This document shows, one piece after another, positions 55,627-64,000 of a DNA stretch of 64,000 nt. Location: the NCBI RefSeq assembly GCF_964026535.1, contig NZ_OZ032153.1:62001-126000 (forward strand). Reading direction: 5' to 3'. Source of the stretch: Candidatus Tisiphia endosymbiont of Sialis lutaria (GTDB lineage: Bacteria > Pseudomonadota > Alphaproteobacteria > Rickettsiales > Rickettsiaceae). Numbering within the stretch: position 1 is the stretch's first letter; each line of letters opens with the position of its first letter. The notes beneath the pieces are model-generated. The model worked only from the letters and a program-made list of their open reading frames with translations. It was not told the origin of the DNA and made no database searches. A program made the position numbers and the translations under genes.

Positions 55627-57135
55627 TCAAAGATCATTGGATACTTGCTGTCCTTGTAATTTTTTTTCTAAATTACTAAATTTTGAATATCGATTGTTAT
55701 AGTGAAGCTGAACATTGCCAACAGGACCATTACGATGTTTTGCTATTAGAATATCCGCAACATTATATACCTGATTTAACTTACTTAACCACTCTGCGTG
55801 TTTTGCATCACCCGCCGAAGGTTCTTTACGGGTCAAATAATATTCTTCTCGATAGATAAACATTACTATATCAGAATCTTGTTCAATAGATCCAGATTCC
55901 CGCAAGTCAGACAACATCGGCTTTTTATCTTCTCTAAGTTCAACAGCTCTAGATAATTGTGATAAAGCAATTACTGGAATGTTTAATTCTTTGGCTATCG
56001 CTTTTAATCCTTGAGTAATTTCCGAAATTTCATTTACTCTATTATCTGACTTGTTTATTCCTCTAATTAATTGCAAATAATCGATAAATAATATACCAAG
56101 ATTATGCTTACGCTTCATTTTTCTAGCCCTAGTACGAATGGCAGCAATAGATAAAGCTGGTGTATCATCAATAAAAAATGGTAATTCAGAAAGAGTGATA
56201 ACTTCTTTGCGTAATCGATTATAATTCTCTTCCGTCACATGACCTGATTGAAGAGCCGATGAGTCAATTTCAGTATGCATCGAAAGAAGACGAGTAGTAA
56301 GCTGCTCAGATGACATTTCAAGAGAGAAAAACCCTACTGATTGCCCTTCTTTTTCTTGTCCGTTATTTTTCAGATGTATAGCCTTACAAGTATTTATCGC
56401 AAGATTCATAGCAAAAGCTGTTTTCCCCATTGATGGACGTCCAGCAATGATAACTAAGTCTGAGTTCTGAAAACCTGATAATTTATGATCCAAATCAATT
56501 AAGCCGGTAGAAATACCTATTACATGACTAGAATTCTTCATGGCTCTGTTAATACTAGCTAGAGACTCTGAGAGAGATAGCCCAATTTTAACAAAGCTCT
56601 TATCATTCACTCCTTCACTAGCAAGGTTATAAAGCTTACCTTCTGCATGTTCTATTTGCTGACTTGAATCATATTCTAAAGAAGCATCATAAGCATTATT
56701 AACTACCTCTTCCCCTATCTGAATTAAATTACGCCTTATTGCCAAATCATAGATTATTTTTCCGTAATCTAGTGGATTAATTACCATCATTGACAGAGTG
56801 ACTAATTTATTTAAATAGTCGCTACCACCTAATTGCTGAAATAATTCATCTTTTTCTAACATGCTTCTAAGCGTTACTGGAGTAGCGATTAAGCCTTTTT
56901 CTGTAATAACTTCAATAGAATTATAGATTTTTTGATGTAGTGGCTCAAAAAAATGATTTGGTCTTAGGAATTCTGAAACAATATTGTAGTAATCATGGTT
57001 AACTAAAATTGCTCCTATTAACATTTGCTCAGCTTGAACGTTTTCCGGTAAAGTTCGAGCAACAGGCATGACTATACCTGACTCATTCGAGCCGTTTAAC
57101 TTATCTGCTTTATCAATCGCTTTACTACGAGCCAT
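55627..57135 (-). CDS. dnaB: Replicative DNA helicase
   Basis: A hexameric 5'-3' helicase of the replication fork, 502 residues. The N-terminal domain (PENVQAEQMLIGAILVNHDY) is followed by the RecA-like ATPase with Walker A AGRPSMGKTAFAMNLA, Walker B ILFIDYLQLI, and SDLRESGSIEQDSDIVMFIY near the C-terminus. No intein is present. It lies 4 bases after trxB. Confidence 0.97.
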   Translation of the reverse strand: MARSKAIDKADKLNGSNESGIVMPVARTLPENVQAEQMLIGAILVNHDYYNIVSEFLRPNHFFEPLHQKIYNSIEVITEKGLIATPVTLRSMLEKDELFQQLGGSDYLNKLVTLSMMVINPLDYGKIIYDLAIRRNLIQIGEEVVNNAYDASLEYDSSQQIEHAEGKLYNLASEGVNDKSFVKIGLSLSESLASINRAMKNSSHVIGISTGLIDLDHKLSGFQNSDLVIIAGRPSMGKTAFAMNLAINTCKAIHLKNNGQEKEGQSVGFFSLEMSSEQLTTRLLSMHTEIDSSALQSGHVTEENYNRLRKEVITLSELPFFIDDTPALSIAAIRTRARKMKRKHNLGILFIDYLQLIRGINKSDNRVNEISEITQGLKAIAKELNIPVIALSQLSRAVELREDKKPMLSDLRESGSIEQDSDIVMFIYREEYYLTRKEPSAGDAKHAEWLSKLNQVYNVADILIAKHRNGPVGNVQLHYNNRYSKFSNLEKKLQGQQVSNDL

Positions 57136-57139
57136 AAAT

Positions 57140-58072
57140 TTAATGGTTTAAAAACTTTTCTGCTTCTAAAGCTGCCATACATCCAGTACCAGCAGCAGTA
57201 ACTGCTTGTCTAAAAATTTTATCTTGTACATCTCCAGCGGCAAAAACACCTTTAATACTGGTTTCCGTTGAATTTGGTTTAGTAATAATATAATTATCAC
57301 TATCTATATCTAGTTGTCCTTTGAACAAACTAGTATTTGGCATATGCCCAATCGCTATGAATATACCAGTACAGTCAATTGAGCTAACCTCACCTGTTTG
57401 GGTATTTTCTAGCCTAGCTGAGGTAACTGATTTAGGATTATCAGTACCGATAACTTCAATCAGTCTATGATTCCAAACAACAGATATTTTAGGATTTTTA
57501 AATAATCTGTCTTGTAAAATTTTCTCGGCTCTAAAACTATCCCCGCGATGCACAATAGTCACCTGACATGCATGATTGGTTAAATATAATGCCTCTTCAA
57601 CAGCACTATTACCTCCACCAATAACTAATACGTGCTGATTTTTGAAAAAGAAACCATCGCAAGTGGCACAAGCTGAGACCCCATATCCTTTAAATTGTCC
57701 TTCGGAAGGGATGTTAAGCCATTTTGCTTCCGCCCCAGTACATATTATAAGACTATCCGCCCAGTAAATTATACCAGATCCAGTGGTCACCACTAAGGGT
57801 TTTTTTGATAAATCTACCTTTTCTACATAATCGTAGATAATTTCTGCCCCAACATTTTTTGCCTGCTGAGTCATTTGCTCCATTAACCAAGGACCTTGCA
57901 CCGGATCAGCAAAACCTGGATAATTTTCAACATCTGTCGTAATGGTTAGCTGCCCACCTGGCTGCATACCATGTAATAATATCGGATTTAGTGCTGCCCT
58001 AGCTGTATAGATTGCCGCACTTAAGCCAGCAGGACCTGAACCTATAATAAGTACTTTAGTAGAAATAGTCAT
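57140..58072 (-). CDS. trxB: Thioredoxin reductase
   Basis: A 310-residue FAD/NADPH enzyme that keeps thioredoxin reduced. It has the FAD motif IGSGPAGLSAAIYTARA, the redox disulfide CATCDGFFF, the NADPH motif GGGNSAVEEALYLTNH, and the C-terminal FAAGDVQDKIFRQAVTAAG. The start MTISTK at 58072 follows AAGGATATTAATT; an in-frame ATG at 58090 overlaps this site and is less likely. It belongs to the tight run AEC transporter, hydrolase, trxB, dnaB. Confidence 0.97.
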   Translation of the reverse strand: MTISTKVLIIGSGPAGLSAAIYTARAALNPILLHGMQPGGQLTITTDVENYPGFADPVQGPWLMEQMTQQAKNVGAEIIYDYVEKVDLSKKPLVVTTGSGIIYWADSLIICTGAEAKWLNIPSEGQFKGYGVSACATCDGFFFKNQHVLVIGGGNSAVEEALYLTNHACQVTIVHRGDSFRAEKILQDRLFKNPKISVVWNHRLIEVIGTDNPKSVTSARLENTQTGEVSSIDCTGIFIAIGHMPNTSLFKGQLDIDSDNYIITKPNSTETSIKGVFAAGDVQDKIFRQAVTAAGTGCMAALEAEKFLNH

Positions 58073-58093
58073 AATTAATATCCTTGTCAAAAA

Positions 58094-58972
58094 TTATCTA
58101 GCCAAGCCATCTAACCAGAATTTTATATAGTTAATTTGATCACTAGTCATTAACGAAGGTACATGACCAGCATAATCAACAACAAAAAGTTCCAGCTCTT
58201 TATTTTTTTTCATTTGCTCAATAGTAGATTGTTGTAAAATATCAGACTTAGCTCCATGGATAACCAATAATTTACAAATAATTTTATTCCATATAGCCCA
58301 CATATCAACATTTTTTTGCTTACTCGTATTAGCACTCATACCATGTACTATGTTAGGATCATAATTCATTTTATATTTTCCATCTTGAGTCTTTATAAAA
58401 CTATATTTGGTAAGATAATCCCAATCTTCCTCACTACTAATACCAAATTGGCTATATATTAGCTTTAAATGTTGCTTGGCACTAGCTAAATCAACAAATA
58501 AGGGTACTTGACCTGCATATAGACCAATTTTAACTAGAGGGGATGACGGAATAAAAGGACCTATATCATTGATAATCATGGCTTTGATAAGTTTGTTATA
58601 TCGACTAGCTAGAACCATACCAATTATTCCGCCCATAGAACTACCAAGCCAAATACAGTTCTTAATACCTAACTTCCTTAGAAAAAGTACTGTATCTTTT
58701 ATATATACTGGATAGTTATAATGCTCTTTCTTTTTAAAAACATCACTATTTCCACGCCCTGGATAATCTATAGCAATTACTCGAAATTTATCACTTAATG
58801 CCATAGCAATTTTATCAAAATCATGAGCATTTCTAGTCAAGCCATGGACACAGACTATGACATTTTTATTATTAGGGTTGCCAAATTCAAGATAAGCCAG
58901 CTTATGAGATGGGATATATTGTGAGCCAAACCAATTAATATACGGTCCAACTTGGATGAATTTTTGTATCAT
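58094..58972 (-). CDS. Alpha/beta hydrolase
   Basis: A 292-residue esterase-like protein. It has the oxyanion-hole HGLTRNAHDFDKIAMAL, nucleophile elbow GSSMGGIIGM (Ser), acid residue in LLVIHGAKSDILQ, and His in VVDYAGHVPSLM. There is no signal peptide. The substrate is unknown. It starts 9 bases after the AEC transporter and ends 21 bases before trxB. Confidence 0.92.
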   Translation of the reverse strand: MIQKFIQVGPYINWFGSQYIPSHKLAYLEFGNPNNKNVIVCVHGLTRNAHDFDKIAMALSDKFRVIAIDYPGRGNSDVFKKKEHYNYPVYIKDTVLFLRKLGIKNCIWLGSSMGGIIGMVLASRYNKLIKAMIINDIGPFIPSSPLVKIGLYAGQVPLFVDLASAKQHLKLIYSQFGISSEEDWDYLTKYSFIKTQDGKYKMNYDPNIVHGMSANTSKQKNVDMWAIWNKIICKLLVIHGAKSDILQQSTIEQMKKNKELELFVVDYAGHVPSLMTSDQINYIKFWLDGLAR

Positions 58973-58981
58973 CTATTCTAA

Positions 58982-59911
58982 TTAATTCAAATCGCTTAAA
59001 AATATACTTACCATAAATGGTATATATATTACACTAAAAATTAGGGAAAGGAATACTGTAGTAGCAACTTTTTCTGGATGGAATTTTTGTAGACTTGCTA
59101 TAACAATCAGATTGGCTGCCATAGGGGCAGTGGCAAGAAGCCTAAAAGCATTGTAATAATTCTCATCATACCATCCTAAAACAAATTTATCTAAAAGGAT
59201 AAATAAGTTAATTCCTATTGGATAAAATAGAAATTTTGCCATAAAAGTGGCAACAGTAAACTTTATGTCTATTTCAAATTTTTGCAAAGTTGAAAGAGCT
59301 AAACCAACCATAACCATACCAAGTATAGAAAATGACCCTCGCATATTATATATAAAATCATCTAAAAAATCAGGTAAAGTAAAGCCAGCGAAACTAAATA
59401 AACAACCAAGTAAAAAACCATTTAAAATTGGTAGCTTTACAACTTTCAAGATACTTTCACTACTATTGGCAAAACTTCTGGCACAAATATAAAATCCCAC
59501 CGAGCATTCAAAAATATTTACACCTATAACTGCCATCATATAGATACTTAAAACATAATCATCAAAGAGAGCAGCAGCTATTGGTAGCATAAAATAACCA
59601 CCATTAGCGGTACCGGCAGATAATGCTATAATGTTTCGTGTATGATCAGACCAATATCGTCCAAAAAAATAGTAGGAAAATATTGATAAGGAAGTAGCAA
59701 TAAAAAAAATAACTACAGTAACACTTAATGATGATAAAGTTAAAGTAGTACTGGCAGGAATAGCAAAAAAAACAATAGGAGATATAAAATAGAATAACAA
59801 CGAAGCTATACTATCTCTTTCAACTTTAGAATATCTTCCTGCTAGGAAACCAATTACTACACTCAGTAAAACAGAAATGGTTTTAAAAAAAACTATACTA
59901 AACATTGCCAT
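58982..59911 (-). CDS. AEC-family (auxin efflux carrier-like) transporter
   Basis: A 309-residue inner-membrane protein with about ten hydrophobic helices, including FFKTISVLLSVVIGFLAGRY and LLFYFISPIVFFAIPAST. The helix-breaking Pro-rich turns and the GSFSILGMVMVGLALSTLQK segment match AEC permeases. These are secondary carriers for dicarboxylates or similar compounds; the substrate is not predictable. It is the first gene of the trxB-dnaB run. Confidence 0.85.
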   Translation of the reverse strand: MAMFSIVFFKTISVLLSVVIGFLAGRYSKVERDSIASLLFYFISPIVFFAIPASTTLTLSSLSVTVVIFFIATSLSIFSYYFFGRYWSDHTRNIIALSAGTANGGYFMLPIAAALFDDYVLSIYMMAVIGVNIFECSVGFYICARSFANSSESILKVVKLPILNGFLLGCLFSFAGFTLPDFLDDFIYNMRGSFSILGMVMVGLALSTLQKFEIDIKFTVATFMAKFLFYPIGINLFILLDKFVLGWYDENYYNAFRLLATAPMAANLIVIASLQKFHPEKVATTVFLSLIFSVIYIPFMVSIFLSDLN

Positions 59912-60002
59912 GCAATAAAGCCAGAATATATAAGATTTCTGTTTTAGTCAACCTTTGAGAAAATAGCAATTTTATTTTACAATTAATATAAATAAAGTGT
60001 CT

Positions 60003-60863
60003 TTATTCACCTAATTCTTGTATTGCAAGACACAGATCTGCTAATTGAGTTCTATATTTTTGCTTACTAAGGTAGCGACCATTTAGTTTAAGATTTTCAA
60101 AATCTTTGTTACTGGTAGGTAAATGTTGACAAATCTTTACTAATTCCTCATCACTAATAAAATGTCTCCTTGGTAAATCTATGGTACTTGCTTGTTCTTC
60201 CCGATAAGCTGCCATAATTTTCATTTTATTAATAAAAAACTCTGAATGATTATGGAATCTGACTTTTTGCCAAGCCTTTTTTGTATCAACAATATAATTT
60301 TTAATATTAAGCAAAGATTTTATTTGCTCGTCATATTCATTTTGCAGATTATTATCTTGGATTATTGATTGTAATATTTTGTAAATCGGTTCTAAATATT
60401 CAACATCTTTAATAGCATAATCTAGCAGATTAGCACTAATGGGACGTTTTAACCAATCAGATCTTTGGTAAGTTTTATCAATATGAACGAAGCAAATTTT
60501 ACTGCATATATCCGAATAACTTAAATGTTTACCAAAATCACAAATACCAGCAGCAATTTGTATGTCAAAAACATTTCTTGGCAATTTCTTAAATAAATGA
60601 TAAAATATCTCAAAATCCTCTCTAGGAGCGTGAAATATTTTAAGAATTTTCTCGTTCAAAAATATTTCGTTAAGAGGCGAAAGATCCAAATCACATAAAG
60701 TGTCAATTATCACTTTGTGACTACTAGTCATGATTTGTATTATGCTAAGCTGAGCAAAATAAGTATTCTTACGCAAAAATTCAGTATCAACACTTATAGT
60801 CTTACAATCCAATAACTGCCGACAAAATTCATTTAATATTTTTTGATTATCAATAATCAGCAT
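60003..60863 (-). CDS. rnd: Ribonuclease D
   Basis: A 3'-5' exoribonuclease of 286 residues, involved in tRNA 3' maturation. DEDD-y motifs are visible: ISVDTEFLRKNTY (Exo I), FHAPREDFEIFYHL (Exo II) and LLDYAIKDVEYLEPIY (Exo III, with Tyr and Asp). The HRDC-like C-terminus is short. It stands alone on the minus strand. Confidence 0.95.
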   Translation of the reverse strand: MLIIDNQKILNEFCRQLLDCKTISVDTEFLRKNTYFAQLSIIQIMTSSHKVIIDTLCDLDLSPLNEIFLNEKILKIFHAPREDFEIFYHLFKKLPRNVFDIQIAAGICDFGKHLSYSDICSKICFVHIDKTYQRSDWLKRPISANLLDYAIKDVEYLEPIYKILQSIIQDNNLQNEYDEQIKSLLNIKNYIVDTKKAWQKVRFHNHSEFFINKMKIMAAYREEQASTIDLPRRHFISDEELVKICQHLPTSNKDFENLKLNGRYLSKQKYRTQLADLCLAIQELGE

Positions 60864-61205
60864 TTTTGAAGTATTAGTAATTAAATTGCTCTTGATCTAA
60901 AGGATTTACGTAATTTAGTGTTTTTCCATGCTTATTCGTGGTTATACTCAAAGAATAGCTTAACAGCTTTGCAGCACTTTGTCAAATGATGGAATCATTA
61001 AGCAGCATATATATTGACTATAGCAACAACAAAATTGAATTTTCCTGTATCAAGACTAATAAAATTATTATATAATAGCATATATCTCTCGAGATATTTA
61101 ATGTTTACGATTGTAAGTGGGCGTGCAAAAGCATCCCAATCAACTATAAAAAGGTCTCGGGGGTTTGAAGAGTACCAATATCCATTCTGTCTTAAAACCA
61201 ATTGC
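60864..61205. other. Spacer without a recognised gene
   Basis: A 67-codon minus-strand frame (60998-61201) ending in VAIVNIYAA is open, but it has no ribosome site or family resemblance. I treat it as chance or as a remnant. Confidence 0.4.
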
Positions 61206-61312
61206 TATAGTCAATTGATGGGAAGTTGGTGACATCGTCGCTCAATGCTCGCCTATTACTTATAGACGTCGCTCCATCGTTCCTAGCACCAAACTCCCCT
61301 GAATTTACTATA
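61206..61312. repeat. SSIDY-family palindromic element (intergenic, full length)
   Basis: Starts TATAGTCAATTGATGGG and ends CCTGAATTTACTATA, in the spacer before the HAD gene. Confidence 0.9.
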
Positions 61313-61494
61313 CAAGGTTGCTCACGCTCGCAAAGCAATAGTCATTATTATGGCTATTGCTGAACGCCCCATTAAAAGCAGTATAAATCATTATTTACAT
61401 TGACTTTAATATCTATTATATCATACTTTTAACTTACAACTGCTTCGTTGCTAATAGCGAGGCTATAAAAATTTCATATAGAGTGTACACAATA

Positions 61495-62367
61495 ATGACA
61501 AAACTAACTTTTAGAGACGTTCCATCTACAATGGATGATTATGATGTTTTTTTATTTGATCTTTGGGGAGTGGTAGTAGAAGGCAATAAGATTTACCCTG
61601 GGGTAGTTGACAATATTAACAAAATAATTAAACAGCAAAAGAAGGTTTTTTTTGTTACTAATGCTCCACGCAGCAGAGCTTTCTTATTTAACAAGATTAA
61701 TAAGATTTGGGGTATTAACACAACGGAAAAAATGGTTTTTAGCTCTGGTGAAGTAGCCATCAATATGATACTAGAAAGTGATAAAAGATTTGGTATCAAA
61801 ACCCCTGTGGTTTATCATCTTGGTCAAGATGACAATGATTTGCTGAATGAATTGCAGACACCTATTACTACAAACATAGATGAAGCTAATATCTTTTTGT
61901 TAACGCTCCATCGCGATGCAGGAAAAAATTTAAATTTAGATGAGTTTGATGATTTATTTAAAACTGTAGTAAAAAGAAACATAATTACTATATGTGCTAA
62001 CCCAGATCTTGGAATTATGCAACAGGGTGTACAAAGATATTGTTCTGGATATTTTGCTGAAAAAATAAAGCAATTTGGTGGAAAGGTAATTTACAGCGGT
62101 AAGCCACATCTAGAAATATATCATACCGTATTAAACCAACTACCCGGTGTCCCACTGAACCGGATTCTGATGATAGGCGATACTTTCTTTACTGATATTT
62201 TAGGAGCGAATAACCTGGGAATTGACTCTGCTTTAGTATTAACAGGTAATACGACAAAGTTTCACAACCAACATCCTACTATTGAAAAAAAACTACAGCA
62301 TCTGCAAATTGCCGCAACTGAGCAGGGAGTAATACCAAATTTTGTGATTAAATTGACTACAAACTAA
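61495..62367 (+). CDS. HAD-superfamily (class IIA) hydrolase
   Basis: A 290-residue phosphatase-like protein. HAD motif I reads VFLFDLWGVVVEG (first Asp; the second catalytic position is Trp rather than Asp), motif II VTNAPRSRAFL, and motif IV MIGDTFFTDILGANN. A Lys is in YSGKPHLEIY. The FDLWGV variant is typical of the TIGR01459 HAD family found in Alphaproteobacteria. Whether it is an active phosphatase is uncertain given the Trp. The ATG at 61495 is preferred over an upstream in-frame ATG at 61483. Confidence 0.88.
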   Translation: MTKLTFRDVPSTMDDYDVFLFDLWGVVVEGNKIYPGVVDNINKIIKQQKKVFFVTNAPRSRAFLFNKINKIWGINTTEKMVFSSGEVAINMILESDKRFGIKTPVVYHLGQDDNDLLNELQTPITTNIDEANIFLLTLHRDAGKNLNLDEFDDLFKTVVKRNIITICANPDLGIMQQGVQRYCSGYFAEKIKQFGGKVIYSGKPHLEIYHTVLNQLPGVPLNRILMIGDTFFTDILGANNLGIDSALVLTGNTTKFHNQHPTIEKKLQHLQIAATEQGVIPNFVIKLTTN

Positions 62368-62368
62368 T

Positions 62369-62477
62369 GCCATTGCGAGAAGGAGAAGCCGACAATGCAA
62401 TCCATTTTTCTGCCACCCATGCGTAAGCAGGGGTCTAGATTCCACACCGAAGCGAGAATGACAATAGTGGAACTATA
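62369..62477. repeat. Partial CATTGCGAG and 'ACCGAAGCG' repeats
   Basis: Begins GCCATTGCGAGAAGGAG and then carries TAGATTCCACACCGAAGCGA, a word also found inside the MITE-like insert near 23095. Confidence 0.6.
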
Positions 62478-63683
62478 ATGAATATTACAACAAGAGAATT
62501 ATCTATTCAATCCAATTATTACAAAGAAATTTTGTCAATAATTAGACTAGGTGGTGGAGTGGCAAGGGTTGTCGGGGGAGCTGTTCGTGATGCTATCCTT
62601 AATGTTGTCAATTATGATATTGATATAGCAACCAATTTATTACCGCAGCAAGTAACAGATATTTTATCAGCAGCCAACATTAAGGTTATCCCAACTGGCA
62701 TAAAATACGGTACAGTTACAGCTTTATTAAATAATGAAACATTTGAGATTACTACACTTAGAAAAGACATGAAATGTGATGGTCGGCACACGGAAGTTGT
62801 TTTTACTGACGATTTTATGGAGGATGCTGCTAGAAGAGATTTTACTATTAATGCACTAAGTTATTGTCCATTTGAGCATAAAATTTATGATTATTTTGGT
62901 GGAATAGATGATTTACAACAATCAAAAGTAATATTTATCGGACAAGCATTTGCACGAATTCAGGAAGATTTTTTACGTATCTTACGTTTTTTTCGTTTTT
63001 CCTGCTATTATGCAAGACAATTAGACCTTAATGGGTTAGATGCTTGTATTAAATTGCGAGAAAATCTCAAATTCTTATCAAAAGAACGGGTAAAATGGGA
63101 AATGGACAAATTAATTATCTCAGATAATAGTCCAAATATTTTGCAGCAAATGTTTGATAATGGCATATTGCAAATAATATTACCAGTTAGTAAATTTGAT
63201 AAAAAACCTTTAATGGAAGCAATTAATTGCGGTTCCTTAGAGCCTTACGCTAGATATTCACTTTTATTCTACCACATAAAGAACTTATCACTAAGTGATT
63301 TATTAAATTTAAAATTTTCTCGGCAACAAGCAAACAAAATCATTACTATATATAGGTTTATAAATCAAGAAATCAACGAATTTACATTACGAGAAATTTG
63401 GTGGGAAACTGCAGATTATCCTGCTAATTATCTACAATGTATAAATATCTTGCTATCATTAGGCAAATTAAACAGAGCTACAGCAAATAAATTTCTAGAT
63501 ACATATAAATCCAAACCACGACCAATATTTCCAGTAAATGGGCATGATTTACAGAAAATAAATATTCATGGTAAAGATATTGGCACAGTGATAGGTAAAT
63601 TAAAAAAATCCTGGATAGAAAGTGATTTTACGCTTAATAAGCATCAATTACTTGAATTATACTCAAATGATTTGAAGAATTAG
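62478..63683 (+). CDS. CCA tRNA nucleotidyltransferase / poly(A) polymerase family protein
   Basis: A 401-residue class II nucleotidyltransferase. The active site shows RVVGGAVRDAILNVVNYDID (the GG and D-x-D), then ITTLRKDM, DAARRDFTINAL and RILRFFRFSCYYAR. These match the CCA-adding enzyme/PcnB family; with length near 400 and only one copy in view, CCA addition is the likelier role. Both tRNA genes in this window already encode CCA, so the enzyme would serve repair. A ribosome site is not obvious. Confidence 0.9.
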   Translation: MNITTRELSIQSNYYKEILSIIRLGGGVARVVGGAVRDAILNVVNYDIDIATNLLPQQVTDILSAANIKVIPTGIKYGTVTALLNNETFEITTLRKDMKCDGRHTEVVFTDDFMEDAARRDFTINALSYCPFEHKIYDYFGGIDDLQQSKVIFIGQAFARIQEDFLRILRFFRFSCYYARQLDLNGLDACIKLRENLKFLSKERVKWEMDKLIISDNSPNILQQMFDNGILQIILPVSKFDKKPLMEAINCGSLEPYARYSLLFYHIKNLSLSDLLNLKFSRQQANKIITIYRFINQEINEFTLREIWWETADYPANYLQCINILLSLGKLNRATANKFLDTYKSKPRPIFPVNGHDLQKINIHGKDIGTVIGKLKKSWIESDFTLNKHQLLELYSNDLKN

Positions 63684-63732
63684 AATAATTATCATACAAT
63701 AAATTCTTAAGGCACTAAATTAGGAAAATGCT

Positions 63733-63996
63733 ATGAATCAAAATCAACAAGTGAAAGTAATAGGTAACAACGGTCAACTATCGCTTGGCAAAGTATTTGC
63801 AGGACAAATGGTATTAATCGAACAATTAAATAATGGTACATGGATCATTAAGACAGGAGAATTTATTCCAACCTCAGAAAAGTGGTTATATCAAGGAAAT
63901 ACCTTGACTAAAATAGATAAAGCATTATCGTGGGCAGAAAGAAATCAACCAAAAGATAACTTGGAAGAAATTGTTGAGAAGATTGAACATGTCTAA
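63733..63996 (+). CDS. Small protein, possible antitoxin
   Basis: An 87-residue protein starting VKVIGNNGQLSLGKVFAGQM with a second block GTWIIKTGEFIPTSEKWLYQ. The strand-rich N-terminus resembles AbrB-type swapped-hairpin antitoxins in style, but I cannot assign the family firmly. An ATG at 63990 overlaps the end and starts a further frame running off the window (MSKI), consistent with a coupled partner such as a toxin. Confidence 0.6.
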   Translation: MNQNQQVKVIGNNGQLSLGKVFAGQMVLIEQLNNGTWIIKTGEFIPTSEKWLYQGNTLTKIDKALSWAERNQPKDNLEEIVEKIEHV

Positions 63997-64000
63997 AATA

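Noticed and set aside
61395-61430. Possible promoter (TTGACT) before the HAD gene
   Set aside because: No convincing -10 hexamer at the right spacing.
62478-63683. Naming the nucleotidyltransferase gene cca or pcnB
   Set aside because: Sequence motifs are shared by both enzymes and cannot decide by eye, so no symbol is given.

Overview
The window is AT-rich, densely coding and very rich in mobile DNA. It looks like a piece of an alphaproteobacterial Rickettsiales genome, most likely Rickettsia itself or a close relative such as a Torix-group Rickettsia or Megaira endosymbiont. The evidence is a MipZ-type ATPase, Rickettsia palindromic elements inserted in frame inside proteins, a truncated Sca-like autotransporter, many Rpn/PD-(D/E)XK putative transposases, AAA-ATPase-like/PD-(D/E)XK proteins, VapBC modules and decayed insertion sequences. 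The genus is an inference; no 16S gene is present.

Layout. 1-2 kb: pepA (5' end outside the window) overlapping mipZ. 2-6 kb: a broken VapBC pair, a transposase remnant and a 798-residue protein with a kinase-like signature. 6.0-15.6 kb: an accessory block bounded by tRNA-Arg (plus strand) and tRNA-Ala (minus strand). Each tRNA 3' end abuts the C-terminal coding end of the same type of large serine recombinase. Inside are decayed IS630, IS5 and IS21 copies, an orphan gyrB 3' fragment, a truncated VapC, an autotransporter with eleven 105-bp coiled-coil repeats, and three nested IS256 copies. 15.7-25.1 kb: housekeeping genes on the minus strand (ybaB, dnaX, Nudix, lolA, bcp, SURF1, fabG, recA) with a VapBC pair and an Rpn pseudogene. 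25.4-26.9 kb: a phage structural-gene remnant with an Rpn gene inside it. 27-35 kb: an AsmA-like envelope protein, then ugd overlapping dnaE. 35-45.5 kb: a second accessory block with a comEC 3' fragment cut by a Tn3-family transposon (tnpA plus tnpI, 166-bp inverted repeats), an intact IS1634-family element, an ATPase remnant, an Rpn gene and a frameshifted double-XRE regulator. 46-50.6 kb: a tandem pair of signal-peptide-bearing NTPase/TPR proteins. 50.9-64 kb: htpG, a DUF167 gene, an AAA/PD-(D/E)XK protein, a tight AEC transporter-hydrolase-trxB-dnaB run, rnd, a HAD phosphatase and a CCA-adding-enzyme family gene.

The main unifying signal is a 107-bp palindromic element (about ten full or partial copies). 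Only one of its six reading frames is open, and all three copies that lie inside genes use that frame. One copy sits at the junction of the duplicated NTPase/TPR genes, where it has replaced the downstream gene's start codon. A second palindromic family (RPE-1-like) is inserted in frame in the AsmA-like gene. A third dispersed family, built around a CATTGCGAG core, fills most longer intergenic gaps.

The most interesting candidates for undescribed biology are the tandem secreted NTPase/TPR proteins with the element-donated start, the kinase-like probable effector, the paired recombinase/tRNA junctions, and the XRE regulator with a frameshifted poly(A) tract and repeated operator-like sites. 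All functional statements come from reading motifs by eye; no database search was run.
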